Assembly (NCBI GenBank): GCA_006969745.1
Contig: CP030886.1
Location: forward strand, 3,631,234-3,695,233
Reading direction: 5' to 3'
From: Cytophagaceae bacterium
GTDB lineage: Bacteria; Bacteroidota; Bacteroidia; Cytophagales; Cyclobacteriaceae
Length of the DNA: 64,000 nt
Shown: one piece after another, positions 32,047-41,369 of the stretch
Layout: each line of letters begins with the position of its first letter
How positions within the stretch are numbered: the stretch's first letter is position 1
Translations under genes and position numbers: made by a program
Notes under the pieces: generated by a model
The model's input: only the letters and a program-made list of their open reading frames with translations
What the model was told of the DNA's origin: nothing
Databases searched by the model: none

Positions 32047-34206
32047 ATGAACGTAATTACAAAAAACTTCCAACTTTCTGACGGTAGGGAAGTATCCATC
32101 GAAACAGGAAAGCTTGCAAAGCAAGCAGATGGATCTGTCGTTGTCAGTATGGGAAATGCCAAACTCTTGGCGACTGTGGTTTCATCAAAAGAAGCCAAAG
32201 AAGGAGTAGATTTTTTACCTCTTTCAGTAGACTATCAAGAAAAATTTGCAGCTGCAGGAAAAATACCCGGTGGCTTTTTGAAAAGAGAGTCAAGACTCTC
32301 AGATTATGAAGTGCTGATTTGTCGACTAGTAGACCGTGCACTCAGACCATTATTTCCATCGGATTACCACGCTGATACACAAGTTTTCATTCAACTAATC
32401 TCTGCAGATGAAAACGTAATGCCTGACGCGCTGGCAGCACTTGCAGCATCTGCTGCAATATCAGTTTCTGATATTCCTTTTGGAGGACCTATCTCAGAAG
32501 TGAGAGTAGCAAAAATTGATGGAGAATACAAAGTGAATCCTTCTCCGGCTGAATTGGAAAACGCATCACTTGACCTGATCGTTGCTGGTACTTCTGACAA
32601 CATAATGATGGTTGAGGGAGAATCGAAGGAAGTAGATGAATCTGAAATGCTGGAAGGCATTAAAAAAGCACATGAAGAAATAAAAGTGCAATGCGCTATT
32701 CAGGAAGAGCTAGCTAAAGAGGCTGGAACTACTGAAAAGCGTGAGTATGATCATGAGCCAAAAGATGAAGAGCTCAAAGCATCCATGCATAAAGCTGTTT
32801 ATCAAAAGCTATATGATGTAGCAGCCAAGAAAAATCCTAATAAATCAGAAAGAAAAGAAGCTTTTAAAGCGGTTTACGAAGAGTATATTGGTCAGTTTTC
32901 TGAAGAACAGTTGGAAGAGATGAATGACTTTTTGCTTGGAAAATACTTTCATGACATTGAAAAGGAAGCAGTAAGAAACTTTGTTCTTGATTCGCAAGAG
33001 CGAATCGATGGAAGAAAACCTGACGAAATAAGACCAATTTGGTCTGAAGCAGATTATCTTCCTTCAGCTCATGGTTCTGCTGTATTTACAAGAGGTGAGA
33101 CTCAATCGCTTACATCTGTTACACTTGGAACTAAGCTAGATGAGCAGATGATTGATGGAGCTATGTTCTCCGGATACAATAAATTCATCCTGCACTACAA
33201 CTTCCCTGGTTTTTCTACTGGTGAAGTAAGACCAAATAGAGGTCCGGGTCGAAGAGAAGTAGGTCATGGTAACCTTGCCATGCGTGCATTGAAACCAATG
33301 ATACCTACAGAAGACGAAGGAAATCCATACACTATTAGAGTGGTGTCGGATATTCTGGAATCAAATGGTTCATCATCCATGGCTACAGTATGTGCAGGTA
33401 CGCTTGCCTTAATGGACGCAGGTATCAAGTTGAAACGTCCTGTTTCTGGTATTGCCATGGGAATGATTTCCGATAGCGAGTCAGGAAAGTATGCTATCCT
33501 TTCGGATATTCTTGGAGATGAAGATCACCTTGGAGACATGGACTTTAAAGTTACTGGTACCACTGAAGGTATTACAGCATGTCAGATGGATATCAAGGTG
33601 GATGGGTTGTCGTATGATGTACTTTCTCAGGCACTTGAGCAGGCGAAAAAGGGCAGATTACATATCCTTGGTGAAATGGGTAAGACAATTACTGAGCCGC
33701 GTGCACAGCTGAAGTCTCATGCACCTAGAATGGAGCAATTGAGAATTGATAGAGAGTTGATTGGAGCTGTGATAGGACCTGGAGGAAAAATTATCCAGGA
33801 AATCCAAAAGGAATCTGGTGCTACTGTTAATATTGAAGAAGATGAGAAGGGTGGCAAAGTGAGCATCTTCGCGGTTGATGGAGATTCACTTGACAATGCA
33901 ATGGCACGTATCAAGGCGATAGTTCAGCAACCGGAAGTTGGAGAAGTATATGATGGAAAGGTGAAGTCAATTATGCCATTTGGAGCATTCGTAGAATTCT
34001 TACCTGGCAAAGATGGATTACTTCATATCTCTGAGATCAAATGGGAGCGTGTAGAAAACGTGGCTGATGTGATGGAAGAAGGTGAGGAAATCAAAGTTAA
34101 ACTTATCGATATTGACAAACGAACAGGAAAATTCAAGCTTTCAAGAAAAGTACTTTTACCGCGTCCTCCAAGGGAAGAGAAGCAGGTAGAAAAAACTGAA
34201 GAGTAA
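32047..34206 (+). CDS. pnp: Polynucleotide phosphorylase
   Basis: A 719-residue enzyme with the full PNPase layout: two RNase PH domains (about 10-230 and 310-545), a helical linker, a KH domain with [17 protein letters not shown] (about 580) and an S1 domain ([28 protein letters not shown], about 640-700). The second RNase PH core carries the catalytic D/H residues in [20 protein letters not shown]. It degrades RNA 3'-5' using phosphate and can add tails. Located after rpsO, with a leader hairpin. Confidence 0.98.
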   Translation: MNVITKNFQLSDGREVSIETGKLAKQADGSVVVSMGNAKLLATVVSSKEAKEGVDFLPLSVDYQEKFAAAGKIPGGFLKRESRLSDYEVLICRLVDRALRPLFPSDYHADTQVFIQLISADENVMPDALAALAASAAISVSDIPFGGPISEVRVAKIDGEYKVNPSPAELENASLDLIVAGTSDNIMMVEGESKEVDESEMLEGIKKAHEEIKVQCAIQEELAKEAGTTEKREYDHEPKDEELKASMHKAVYQKLYDVAAKKNPNKSERKEAFKAVYEEYIGQFSEEQLEEMNDFLLGKYFHDIEKEAVRNFVLDSQERIDGRKPDEIRPIWSEADYLPSAHGSAVFTRGETQSLTSVTLGTKLDEQMIDGAMFSGYNKFILHYNFPGFSTGEVRPNRGPGRREVGHGNLAMRALKPMIPTEDEGNPYTIRVVSDILESNGSSSMATVCAGTLALMDAGIKLKRPVSGIAMGMISDSESGKYAILSDILGDEDHLGDMDFKVTGTTEGITACQMDIKVDGLSYDVLSQALEQAKKGRLHILGEMGKTITEPRAQLKSHAPRMEQLRIDRELIGAVIGPGGKIIQEIQKESGATVNIEEDEKGGKVSIFAVDGDSLDNAMARIKAIVQQPEVGEVYDGKVKSIMPFGAFVEFLPGKDGLLHISEIKWERVENVADVMEEGEEIKVKLIDIDKRTGKFKLSRKVLLPRPPREEKQVEKTEE

Positions 34207-34260
34207 GCTAAAGGACACTTTAGATTTTTAATGAGCCCTTGTGGCACAAAAGCTAATAAG

Positions 34261-34291
34261 ATGGTGTTCTGATCAGGACACCATTTTTTTG
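34261..34291 (+). terminator. Intrinsic terminator after pnp
   Basis: ATGGTGTTCTGA/TCAGGACACCAT (12 positions, one mismatch) then seven T. It separates pnp from trxB. Confidence 0.88.
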
Positions 34292-34313
34292 TAAAGAAGA
34301 CGTAATTAAAGAT

Positions 34314-35264
34314 ATGCCAACAGAAAGAGTTAAAGTATTAATCATAGGTTCTGGACCAGCGGGATTTACTGCAGCTGTATATGCAGCAAGAGCCGGCATG
34401 AAACCTGTTTTGTATCAAGGCGGTCAACCTGGCGGTCAACTGACCATCACCAATGATGTAGAGAATTATCCAGGCTATCCGGAAGGAGTAATGGGGCCCC
34501 AAATGATGGTTGATTTTCAAAAACAAGCTGAGCGATTCGGAACCGATGTAAGAAGCGGAATGATTACTTCCGTAGATTTCAGTGGATGGCCACATAAGGT
34601 TACCGTTGATGAAAGAACTGAAATAGAAGCTGAATCGGTAATTATTTCAACCGGAGCTTCAGCTAAATGGCTTGGTCTGGAAAGTGAGCAGAGGTTGAAT
34701 GGTAAAGGTGTTTCAGCGTGCGCAGTTTGCGATGGCTTTTTCTTTAGAGGTCAGGATGTGGTAATTGTGGGAGCAGGAGATACTGCAGCTGAGGAAGCCA
34801 GTTATCTATCAAAGATCGTGAATAAAGTTTACATGTTGGTACGAAGGGATGAAATGAGAGCTTCCAAAATCATGCAACAACGGGTGAAAAATGCACCAAA
34901 CATCGAAATACTTTGGAATACTGAAACCAGTGAAGTGTTGGGAGAGGAAGAAGTAAATGGGGTGAAGGTTAAAAATACCGTAACTGGAGAAGAGAAGGTA
35001 TTAGAGGCTCAAGGCTTCTTTGTTGCCATCGGGCACAAACCAAACACCGACATTTTCAAAGATTGGCTGCATATGGATGAGCAAGGATACATCAAAACTA
35101 TTCCAGGTACGTCCAAAACAAATATTCCAGGCGTATTTGCTACTGGAGATGCGCAAGACAAAATATACAGACAAGCAGTCACTGCTGCTGGCAGTGGATG
35201 TATGGGAGCTTTAGACGCAGAAAAGTGGATTGCTGAAAAAGAAGTAGAGATGCAGGAAGCATAG
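34314..35264 (+). CDS. trxB: Thioredoxin reductase
   Basis: A 316-residue flavoprotein. FAD site GSGPAGFTAAVYAARAG (N-terminal), redox pair CAVC (Cys136, Cys139) in SACAVCDGFF, NADPH site GAGDTAAEEASYLS, and C-terminal FAD block GVFATGDAQDKIYRQAVTAAGSGCMGALDAE. It passes electrons from NADPH to thioredoxin in the cytoplasm. Length and order are standard for the low-molecular-weight TrxR. Terminators on both sides suggest it is monocistronic. Confidence 0.97.
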   Translation: MPTERVKVLIIGSGPAGFTAAVYAARAGMKPVLYQGGQPGGQLTITNDVENYPGYPEGVMGPQMMVDFQKQAERFGTDVRSGMITSVDFSGWPHKVTVDERTEIEAESVIISTGASAKWLGLESEQRLNGKGVSACAVCDGFFFRGQDVVIVGAGDTAAEEASYLSKIVNKVYMLVRRDEMRASKIMQQRVKNAPNIEILWNTETSEVLGEEEVNGVKVKNTVTGEEKVLEAQGFFVAIGHKPNTDIFKDWLHMDEQGYIKTIPGTSKTNIPGVFATGDAQDKIYRQAVTAAGSGCMGALDAEKWIAEKEVEMQEA

Positions 35265-35290
35265 TGTAATAGCCAATGACAATGAATATA

Positions 35291-35320
35291 AAAACCTCAG
35301 AGAAATCTGAGGTTTTTTTT
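35291..35320 (+). terminator. Intrinsic terminator after trxB
   Basis: AAACCTCAG/CTGAGGTTT, 9 bp, loop AGAAAT, followed by eight T. Confidence 0.92.
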
Positions 35321-35499
35321 GTGCCTAAAAACAACTTTCTAGTCTGGATCAATACCTGTTTCATCGAGCGATTTGGTTAAGTAAACCTATTGTACACCTA
35401 CAAAAATTGTACTCTCAGCATCCTGCGAGCAACTTGCCTTAGATCTTATTTAACGCTTGACCTAATTCTAATTTAAAGCTGTGCTTAAACAATTAGTAG

Positions 35500-35850
35500 A
35501 TGGAAATAAAATACAATGCATTCGTAATTAAAGGTTGGATGATTCAAGCAATTTCTCCAATAGGTTGGAGTTCTTTGGTAGCAAGAGCTTTACCCGAGTT
35601 ATTAGAAGTCAATCCAAAATTCAGTGCGTACTACGTGGGTAAGAACACAAAATGGGGATCAGATGAAATATTTGTTTTGAGGTGGTATCTACTAAGAATG
35701 TATAAAATGGATATGCCTGAACAAATTTTGGATGACGCTACTACCGTAAACATGAATTTACTGGATTTGGGTGCTTTTTCATTTTTAGATGGAGCCCAGT
35801 CCAATATAAAAAGCTTTAGATATCAACTTAAAAAATTATTCAAATTATAA
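35500..35850 (+). CDS. Hypothetical protein paired with a globin
   Basis: 116 residues, no signal peptide or clear TM. Trp and Lys/Tyr are unusually frequent (GWMIQAISPIGWSSLVARALPELLEVNPKFSAYYVGKNTKWGSDEIFVLRWYLLRMYKMDM). I recognise no family. The stop is 6 bases before the globin start, so the two are likely translated together. It could be a globin partner or a small ligand-binding protein, but nothing in the sequence decides this. Confidence 0.65.
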   Translation: MEIKYNAFVIKGWMIQAISPIGWSSLVARALPELLEVNPKFSAYYVGKNTKWGSDEIFVLRWYLLRMYKMDMPEQILDDATTVNMNLLDLGAFSFLDGAQSNIKSFRYQLKKLFKL

Positions 35851-35856
35851 CCAGCT

Positions 35857-36300
35857 ATGACACCTATTCAAATCGAAGCAATTACTTCATCCTGGGAAGT
35901 ACTTTCTCAGGAAAAAGATCTCATTAAAAATTTTTACAAAAAGCTATTCGAAATCGCTCCACAAACAAAAGATTATTTTCCCGACGATCTGACAAAACAA
36001 AGCGAAAAGCTGGCCTACACCATTGGGTTTGTGGTAGGTAATCTCGATCGTCTTGAAGACATCAAAGATGCCGTAGAGGACTTGGGTAGAATTCATCGTA
36101 AGCTAAAAATCAAAGATGAAGAATATGGGTACGTAAAAGAGGCTCTATTATTTACTATCAATGATTCGATAGAAGGTGATAATACTGTTACAATACATGC
36201 ATGGGATTCTGCATTAACTTATATCTCAGAGTTGATGATAAATGCACCAGAAACCAGAAAGATTACTAAGAAATCTCTTTTTAAGAGGCTTTTTGGTTAA
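35857..36300 (+). CDS. Single-domain bacterial globin (flavohemoglobin-type globin domain without reductase)
   Basis: 147 residues, globin-length. The proximal heme ligand is His80 in DLGRIHRKLKIKDEEY, the conserved CD1 Phe is Phe41 in KDYFPDD, and Gln48 is a candidate distal E7 residue. There is no FAD/NAD module, so NO dioxygenation would need an external reductase. Single-domain globins of this kind bind O2 or NO. The C-terminal tail is basic (KKSLFKRLFG). It is paired with the hypothetical 116-residue protein upstream. Confidence 0.85.
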   Translation: MTPIQIEAITSSWEVLSQEKDLIKNFYKKLFEIAPQTKDYFPDDLTKQSEKLAYTIGFVVGNLDRLEDIKDAVEDLGRIHRKLKIKDEEYGYVKEALLFTINDSIEGDNTVTIHAWDSALTYISELMINAPETRKITKKSLFKRLFG

Positions 36301-36311
36301 GACTCTGGTTC

Positions 36312-37310
36312 TTAGTTTTTAGGAAGTACCAATATTCCTGCATCACCGGCGGCAATATAAATTTCGTTGGCACCAATAGCTATTGAGGTTGGTATATTAC
36401 CATTGGTATTTAAGGACTCAGAACCACTTAAAACGGGACTATCAATGTTTGAGATATCTAATCTTATCAATGTGGGATTTTCATTAAGATAACCGATTAC
36501 ATATGCGATATCGGAATCAGTAGCAAGCGAAATAGAATTGATTCCGATATCCATGTTGGTACTGTTTCCAAATACATAATTTTCAATCAAATCTATAAAC
36601 GTCAATCCACCTCCATGAGCAACAATTAGATGGTTATTGAAGATTGTTGTTTGAATCGGGAAACCAACAGGTCGAGTCACTCCAATGGTTGTGCCTGAGT
36701 CAAAAATCCGTAATTCTGAAATCACAAAGGGTATTTGAAGCTGACCACCAACAAATAAGGAAGTCACTCCAAATCCATTGACTCCTCCATCAAAATCAGT
36801 AGAAACAAAAGCGGCCTGACCATCTTGTGAGAGTAAAACATCAGGGTGTCCGCGATCTCTTCCAAAATTAACCGGACCTCTTAGCTTACCAGTCTGAGAG
36901 TAGGTAAACCTGTTGAGAAAAGTGGTTCCTCCAGAGACAATTAAATTGCCGTTTGAGGCTGAAATCCCATTGAATGGACCACCCTCTACGGTGATTGGAT
37001 TTGAGACAAGTTTTACATCACCTCCATTGAAAGTAAAAACAGCTAAATAGTCGCGACCTCTTGAATCAAGTACAAATATCAAATCTCCATCTTTATCGAA
37101 ATCATCGATACTATTCATCCCTCGTGGTGGGAATATTTGTGCTAGAACTTCTCCCGAGTTTTCATCTGAAATGACTAATCCTCCCTCGCCATAGGCAATC
37201 ATAAGTAGATTGTCTATCACCTTTACAACCCCTGGAGAATGATTTGGTACCTCATAAACTTCTTTACACGCTGAGAGAACCAGAATCAAAAGAACAATTA
37301 CATTTCTCAT
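36312..37310 (-). CDS. Beta-propeller-like lipoprotein
   Basis: A 332-residue lipoprotein with lipobox LSAC (Cys15). The body has repeats of about 45-50 residues with VxVID/GGLVISDENSGEVLAQ, NGNLIVSGGTTFLNRF and NEIYIAAGDAGILVLPKN features, like LVIVD-type or quinoprotein-type propellers. The ending GDAGILVL is typical of an LVIVD blade. No enzyme motif is visible. It is convergent with the globin (11-base gap) and divergent from the beta-barrel gene. Confidence 0.68.
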   Translation of the reverse strand: MRNVIVLLILVLSACKEVYEVPNHSPGVVKVIDNLLMIAYGEGGLVISDENSGEVLAQIFPPRGMNSIDDFDKDGDLIFVLDSRGRDYLAVFTFNGGDVKLVSNPITVEGGPFNGISASNGNLIVSGGTTFLNRFTYSQTGKLRGPVNFGRDRGHPDVLLSQDGQAAFVSTDFDGGVNGFGVTSLFVGGQLQIPFVISELRIFDSGTTIGVTRPVGFPIQTTIFNNHLIVAHGGGLTFIDLIENYVFGNSTNMDIGINSISLATDSDIAYVIGYLNENPTLIRLDISNIDSPVLSGSESLNTNGNIPTSIAIGANEIYIAAGDAGILVLPKN

Positions 37311-37393
37311 CTTCTCAAAGATATTAGTATATCTATCAATTGAATGTCTTGTAAATGACGCGTCTGTTCTATTTACAAGATATACTTTTGAGT

Positions 37394-37984
37394 ATGAGAA
37401 AAATCACTTTCTTGATAATTCTAGGTTTCGTTGCTTGTGGGCCTTTATTCTCACAGAATATTTCATCTTTAGAATTGAGTTTCAATAAGCTTGATAAAGA
37501 AGATGCATTCATCATCTCTCCCGGAGCCAGGTTTGACATAAAGAATCATTCATGGAGTTTTGGACCAGCATTGCTCTATTCGTTTGGAGATCAAATTGAA
37601 GAAAGGAATGCTCTTAAGCTTACTGGTATAGCACTAAATTATGAAAACTATTTGCATGGAAAAACCGCTAAATGGAACATGTTTCATTCATTTGATTTTG
37701 TCTACCAGCGCATAAAAGATGTCCAGAATTCCCAATTCTTTGATCCAGGTGTAAACTCCTTGGTAAATAATCGTATTGAGCAAATTGATAATAATCTATT
37801 GATAAGTGGCAGTGCTGGAGTGCTGTTCATTCTAAACGATTCATTCAGCATCAGCCAAACGATAGGTATTGGAGCAAATGTGATATTCAGAAATACCACA
37901 TCTGATTTAGACAATTTCAATGATGTATTCCTAAACCAGCAATGGTCTTTGAAAACCGGTATTAGGTATAATTTGGGTGATTAG
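37394..37984 (+). CDS. Small outer-membrane beta-barrel-like protein
   Basis: 196 residues from the ATG at 37394, which begins a signal peptide (MRKITFLIILGFVACGPLFSQ); an upstream ATG at 37355 is less likely. The mature part alternates short strands and turns and ends in SLKTGIRYNLGD, as in 8-stranded OmpA-like/porin-like barrels. No function is recognised. It is convergent with the patatin gene, 2-base gap. Confidence 0.7.
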   Translation: MRKITFLIILGFVACGPLFSQNISSLELSFNKLDKEDAFIISPGARFDIKNHSWSFGPALLYSFGDQIEERNALKLTGIALNYENYLHGKTAKWNMFHSFDFVYQRIKDVQNSQFFDPGVNSLVNNRIEQIDNNLLISGSAGVLFILNDSFSISQTIGIGANVIFRNTTSDLDNFNDVFLNQQWSLKTGIRYNLGD

Positions 37985-37986
37985 GT

Positions 37987-38754
37987 TTAAAGTTCTATTT
38001 CAAGGTCTTTCACATACTCGTAGCCTATATCAAAAATTTCCTTTGCATGCTTGGTATCCATGATGTCGTAATTGCAGAGATCTAGTGGCTCAATAAATAC
38101 ATCACACTGGCTTTGCAGTTCTTCTCTGCTTCTGTTTACAGCTAGTTGAAACATGCGAGACGATACTTGTATCAAACTGGTTAGCTCCTCAATTTCCTGA
38201 ATAGGACTGATACTTACGCCAATTACTTTTTTGCACTTTTTCTTCAGAACCTTTATTGGTACGTTATCAAAGATTCCGCCATCAGAGTAGAGTTTTCCAT
38301 TTAGTTTAACTGGACTGAATAAAACAGGGATTGATGCTGATGCCTGAACGATATCAGCAATTGGCCCTTCAGACATATACTCAGGCTTCCCATCAAGCAT
38401 ATTACTTACACATATAATCAATGGTATATCCAAGTCTTCAATTTTCTCTACAGGAATTTTTTTTAAAAGTCCTGATTTCATCTTGGCAGAACTAAGCAAT
38501 CCGGTTTTTGGAATGTTGAATTCGGATATCCCTGTGAATTTATACTGCTTAATGATGTCAAAGGCTTCTTCAGGAGAATGTCCTGAAGCTATGAAAGCTC
38601 CGGCAATGGCTCCCGCACTCACCCCTGAAATGATATCTGGCTTAATGTCTTTTTCATACAACGCCTTTAGAATACCCAAATGAGCAAATCCGCGGGCTCC
38701 TCCACCTCCTAAGGCAATCCCCAATTCATATTTTTTTTCACCTGATTCTGACAT
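37987..38754 (-). CDS. Patatin-like phospholipase
   Basis: A 255-residue lipase starting at ATG 38754 (MSESGEKKYELG). An upstream extension to 38811 is not conserved-looking. The oxyanion-hole motif is LGGGGARGFAHLG, the nucleophile elbow GVSAG with Ser, and the catalytic Asp in DGGIFDN. No signal peptide, so it acts in the cytoplasm or on the inner membrane, unlike secreted patatins with POTRA barrels. It hydrolyses acyl lipids, with substrate range unknown. Confidence 0.92.
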   Translation of the reverse strand: MSESGEKKYELGIALGGGGARGFAHLGILKALYEKDIKPDIISGVSAGAIAGAFIASGHSPEEAFDIIKQYKFTGISEFNIPKTGLLSSAKMKSGLLKKIPVEKIEDLDIPLIICVSNMLDGKPEYMSEGPIADIVQASASIPVLFSPVKLNGKLYSDGGIFDNVPIKVLKKKCKKVIGVSISPIQEIEELTSLIQVSSRMFQLAVNRSREELQSQCDVFIEPLDLCNYDIMDTKHAKEIFDIGYEYVKDLEIEL

Positions 38755-38872
38755 AGGCACTAAAGATAACTTGTATTGGCAGGAAAGGGAATCATATTTT
38801 AATAGAATCAATCTTTCTGCGTTATTCGGAATGATATTTGTTATTAGTTTCGAAACCTAATCCAATTAAGAT

Positions 38873-41293
38873 ATGAAGAAGAATCTTTTCTACGTCCTGT
38901 TTTTTATACTTTTTCAGCAGCTTTCTTTAGCTCAAGGAGTGAGAGAAGTCGTTGAAAAATTTCAAAAATTTAACTCCCAGTTCCCACAAGAGAAAGTATA
39001 CGTACATACAGATAAACCAAAGTATTTTACCGGAGAGGATGTTTGGTTTAAGGCGTACTTGATAAACGCACAATTTATTGGATCAGACCCGATGAGTAAT
39101 GTATTACGGGTTGAACTAATTGATCCGCAAAATAGAATCATTGATGAGAGATTATTGAAAGTTGTTAATAATGGTTCATATGGTGATTTTAAGTTGGCTG
39201 ATTCGCTCGCAGCTGGCAGATATACAATTCGCGCCTATACTAACTGGATGCGGAATTTCGATTCAGATTTCTTTTATAGGTATGACTTTCAGGTAGAAGC
39301 GAATCAAAGTGAAGAGAGCCAATCCTCAAGGGATGGACTGGATCTAAGTTTGAAATTCTTTCCAGAAGGTGGAGATCTGATCGAGGGAATTCCGAGTATC
39401 GTGGCTTTCAAGGCACTTGATTCTAAAGGCAGAAGTGTTGATTTGAGTGGGACAATTCACAAGAGGGACGATCAAAAGGTTGCTGAATTTAGTTCAGTTA
39501 AATCCGGAATCGGAGTTTTATTGCTTACACCCCAAAGTGACGAAAACCTCTATGCCAAGGTGCTATGGAATGGAGTGGAAAAAAGATTCGATTTGCCTGC
39601 TGTAAAGCAAGAAGGAATTACAATGCGGGTAACCAATAGTTTTGGTGCGAGTAATGTAACAGTGGCTGTTAGTGCAAAGAATGCTGAATTACAAAACGGA
39701 TTTTTAATTGGTCATCAGGCGGGTAAAATATTTGCTATGGCAGTAAATACATCAGATAAGAACTCATTTGCACTTTCTATCGATAGGACGGCATTTCCTG
39801 CGGGTATTTGTCATCTTACTTTCTTTGATCAGACAGGTACGCCTCGCTCTGAGAGATTAGTTTTTGCTAATTATCCAAAGTTCATAGACGTGGCAATTCA
39901 ACCAGAGCAACTAAGTGGAAAAAGAACTTTTGCCACCATCGATTTGAAATTGGATAATGATACATTGGGAGCCAATTTATCTGCATCTATCACACCTTTT
40001 GATGAAGTGAGGTACAATGAAAATTCTGAGAATATTAGGAATTACCTTTTCCTTGGGTCAGACCTTAAGGGGTTTATTGAAGAACCTGATTTTTATTTTA
40101 CAAAAAACAAGGAGGTATTCAAGGCACTTGATTACTTAATGCTTACGCATGGTTGGAGACGATTTAAATGGGAAGAAGTATTGAATAATGATAAGCAGGT
40201 TGATTTTTGGGTGGAGGATGGAATCACCTTTAGCGGAACCATCGTCGACTTCTATAACAGGGAGAAACCGAGGGTTGGTAAAATATCTATGTCTGTAATC
40301 AACCAGGATTTTATGCTGGTGGAAGGTGAAACCAATGAGAATGGAAGGTTTTTTATGAATCAAGCAGATTTTTTAGAACCAACCGATCTATTGTTTCAAG
40401 CCAAACGAAGAAAAGGTAATAAGTCAGATAAGTACTCCAGTGATGTTTTCATTAACCTGGACGAGTGGAGTGCTCCGAAGGTAACAGGTACAAAAACACC
40501 ATTAATTCAAAAAGACACCACTCGCAATTCTTTTAGCGAACTAAGTGAGAAGATCAAAAAAATAAATCGAGCATACAATTTTGATCCAGATGCAATGCTA
40601 CTGGATGATATTGTAGTGATGGGGCAAAGGAGAAATACAGTAACCGAAACATTGACATCTGCTAATGTTTTGTATAGCGAACCTAGTAATAGAATCATGG
40701 CTGACTCAATAGTAGGAGTCGAGAGTTTTGGAAGTGCATTTGATTTAATTGCAAGGGTTCCGGGTGTCAGAATTGGCGGTGTTTTTCCAAATCAATCAGT
40801 TTTGATAAGAGGTGCTACTTCCATTAGCTCGAGCGTAGAGCCGCTTTATCTATTGAATGGTATTCCTGTAGATGGCGCAACCGTATCGACTATTCCATCT
40901 CAGGATGTCTCTTTCGTAGATGTGTTGAAAGGACCAGATGCTGTGATCTATGGTGCGCGAGCTTCAGGAGGTGTTGTAGCTATCTATACAAAAACCGGCG
41001 AAGATGCTCCAAGAAAAGTTACTCAAGGCTCTTTGAATATTACGCACCCCGGCTACAGCAAGGCACGTGAATTTTATACGCCGGACTACTCAACGCCAAA
41101 AGATGAGCATGCTAAACCAGATATTAGATCAACGTTGTATTGGAATCCAAACATCGAAGTTGATTCTACGGGAAGGGCCCAATTAGAATTTTATACTTCT
41201 GATCAGTTAGGAGATTTCAACATTGTTATTCAGGGTCTTTCAGAGGACGGAATTCCTATTTACAAAAAAGGAAAAATAAGAATCGACAAGTGA
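38873..41293 (+). CDS. Exported MG2-domain protein with C-terminal TonB-receptor plug
   Basis: An 806-residue exported protein. After a signal peptide it begins with an MG2-like domain (QEKVYVHTDKPKYFTGEDVWFKAYLINA), more beta domains (about 150-550), then a TonB-receptor plug domain (about 630-715) with DLIARVPGVRIGG, VLIRGATS, PLYLLNGIPVDG and VDVLKGPDAVIYGARASGGVVAIYTK. The 22-strand barrel is absent; the protein ends about 90 residues later. Thus the plug is used without a barrel. It is probably an envelope protein; ligand and partner are unknown. Confidence 0.85.
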   Translation: MKKNLFYVLFFILFQQLSLAQGVREVVEKFQKFNSQFPQEKVYVHTDKPKYFTGEDVWFKAYLINAQFIGSDPMSNVLRVELIDPQNRIIDERLLKVVNNGSYGDFKLADSLAAGRYTIRAYTNWMRNFDSDFFYRYDFQVEANQSEESQSSRDGLDLSLKFFPEGGDLIEGIPSIVAFKALDSKGRSVDLSGTIHKRDDQKVAEFSSVKSGIGVLLLTPQSDENLYAKVLWNGVEKRFDLPAVKQEGITMRVTNSFGASNVTVAVSAKNAELQNGFLIGHQAGKIFAMAVNTSDKNSFALSIDRTAFPAGICHLTFFDQTGTPRSERLVFANYPKFIDVAIQPEQLSGKRTFATIDLKLDNDTLGANLSASITPFDEVRYNENSENIRNYLFLGSDLKGFIEEPDFYFTKNKEVFKALDYLMLTHGWRRFKWEEVLNNDKQVDFWVEDGITFSGTIVDFYNREKPRVGKISMSVINQDFMLVEGETNENGRFFMNQADFLEPTDLLFQAKRRKGNKSDKYSSDVFINLDEWSAPKVTGTKTPLIQKDTTRNSFSELSEKIKKINRAYNFDPDAMLLDDIVVMGQRRNTVTETLTSANVLYSEPSNRIMADSIVGVESFGSAFDLIARVPGVRIGGVFPNQSVLIRGATSISSSVEPLYLLNGIPVDGATVSTIPSQDVSFVDVLKGPDAVIYGARASGGVVAIYTKTGEDAPRKVTQGSLNITHPGYSKAREFYTPDYSTPKDEHAKPDIRSTLYWNPNIEVDSTGRAQLEFYTSDQLGDFNIVIQGLSEDGIPIYKKGKIRIDK

Positions 41294-41323
41294 TTTGTCT
41301 TTGGTGGTTAAAATAGATACAAA

Positions 41324-41353
41324 AAAAGCCTCTTGATTTCAAGAGGCTTTTTG
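41324..41353. terminator. Bidirectional intrinsic terminator
   Basis: AAAAGCCTCTTGA/TCAAGAGGCTTTT with a short loop, T run on the plus strand and a run of A at its left side (T on the minus strand). Serves the MG2/plug gene and the convergent amidohydrolase operon. Confidence 0.9.
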
Positions 41354-41369
41354 CTAGTGTTATACGATA

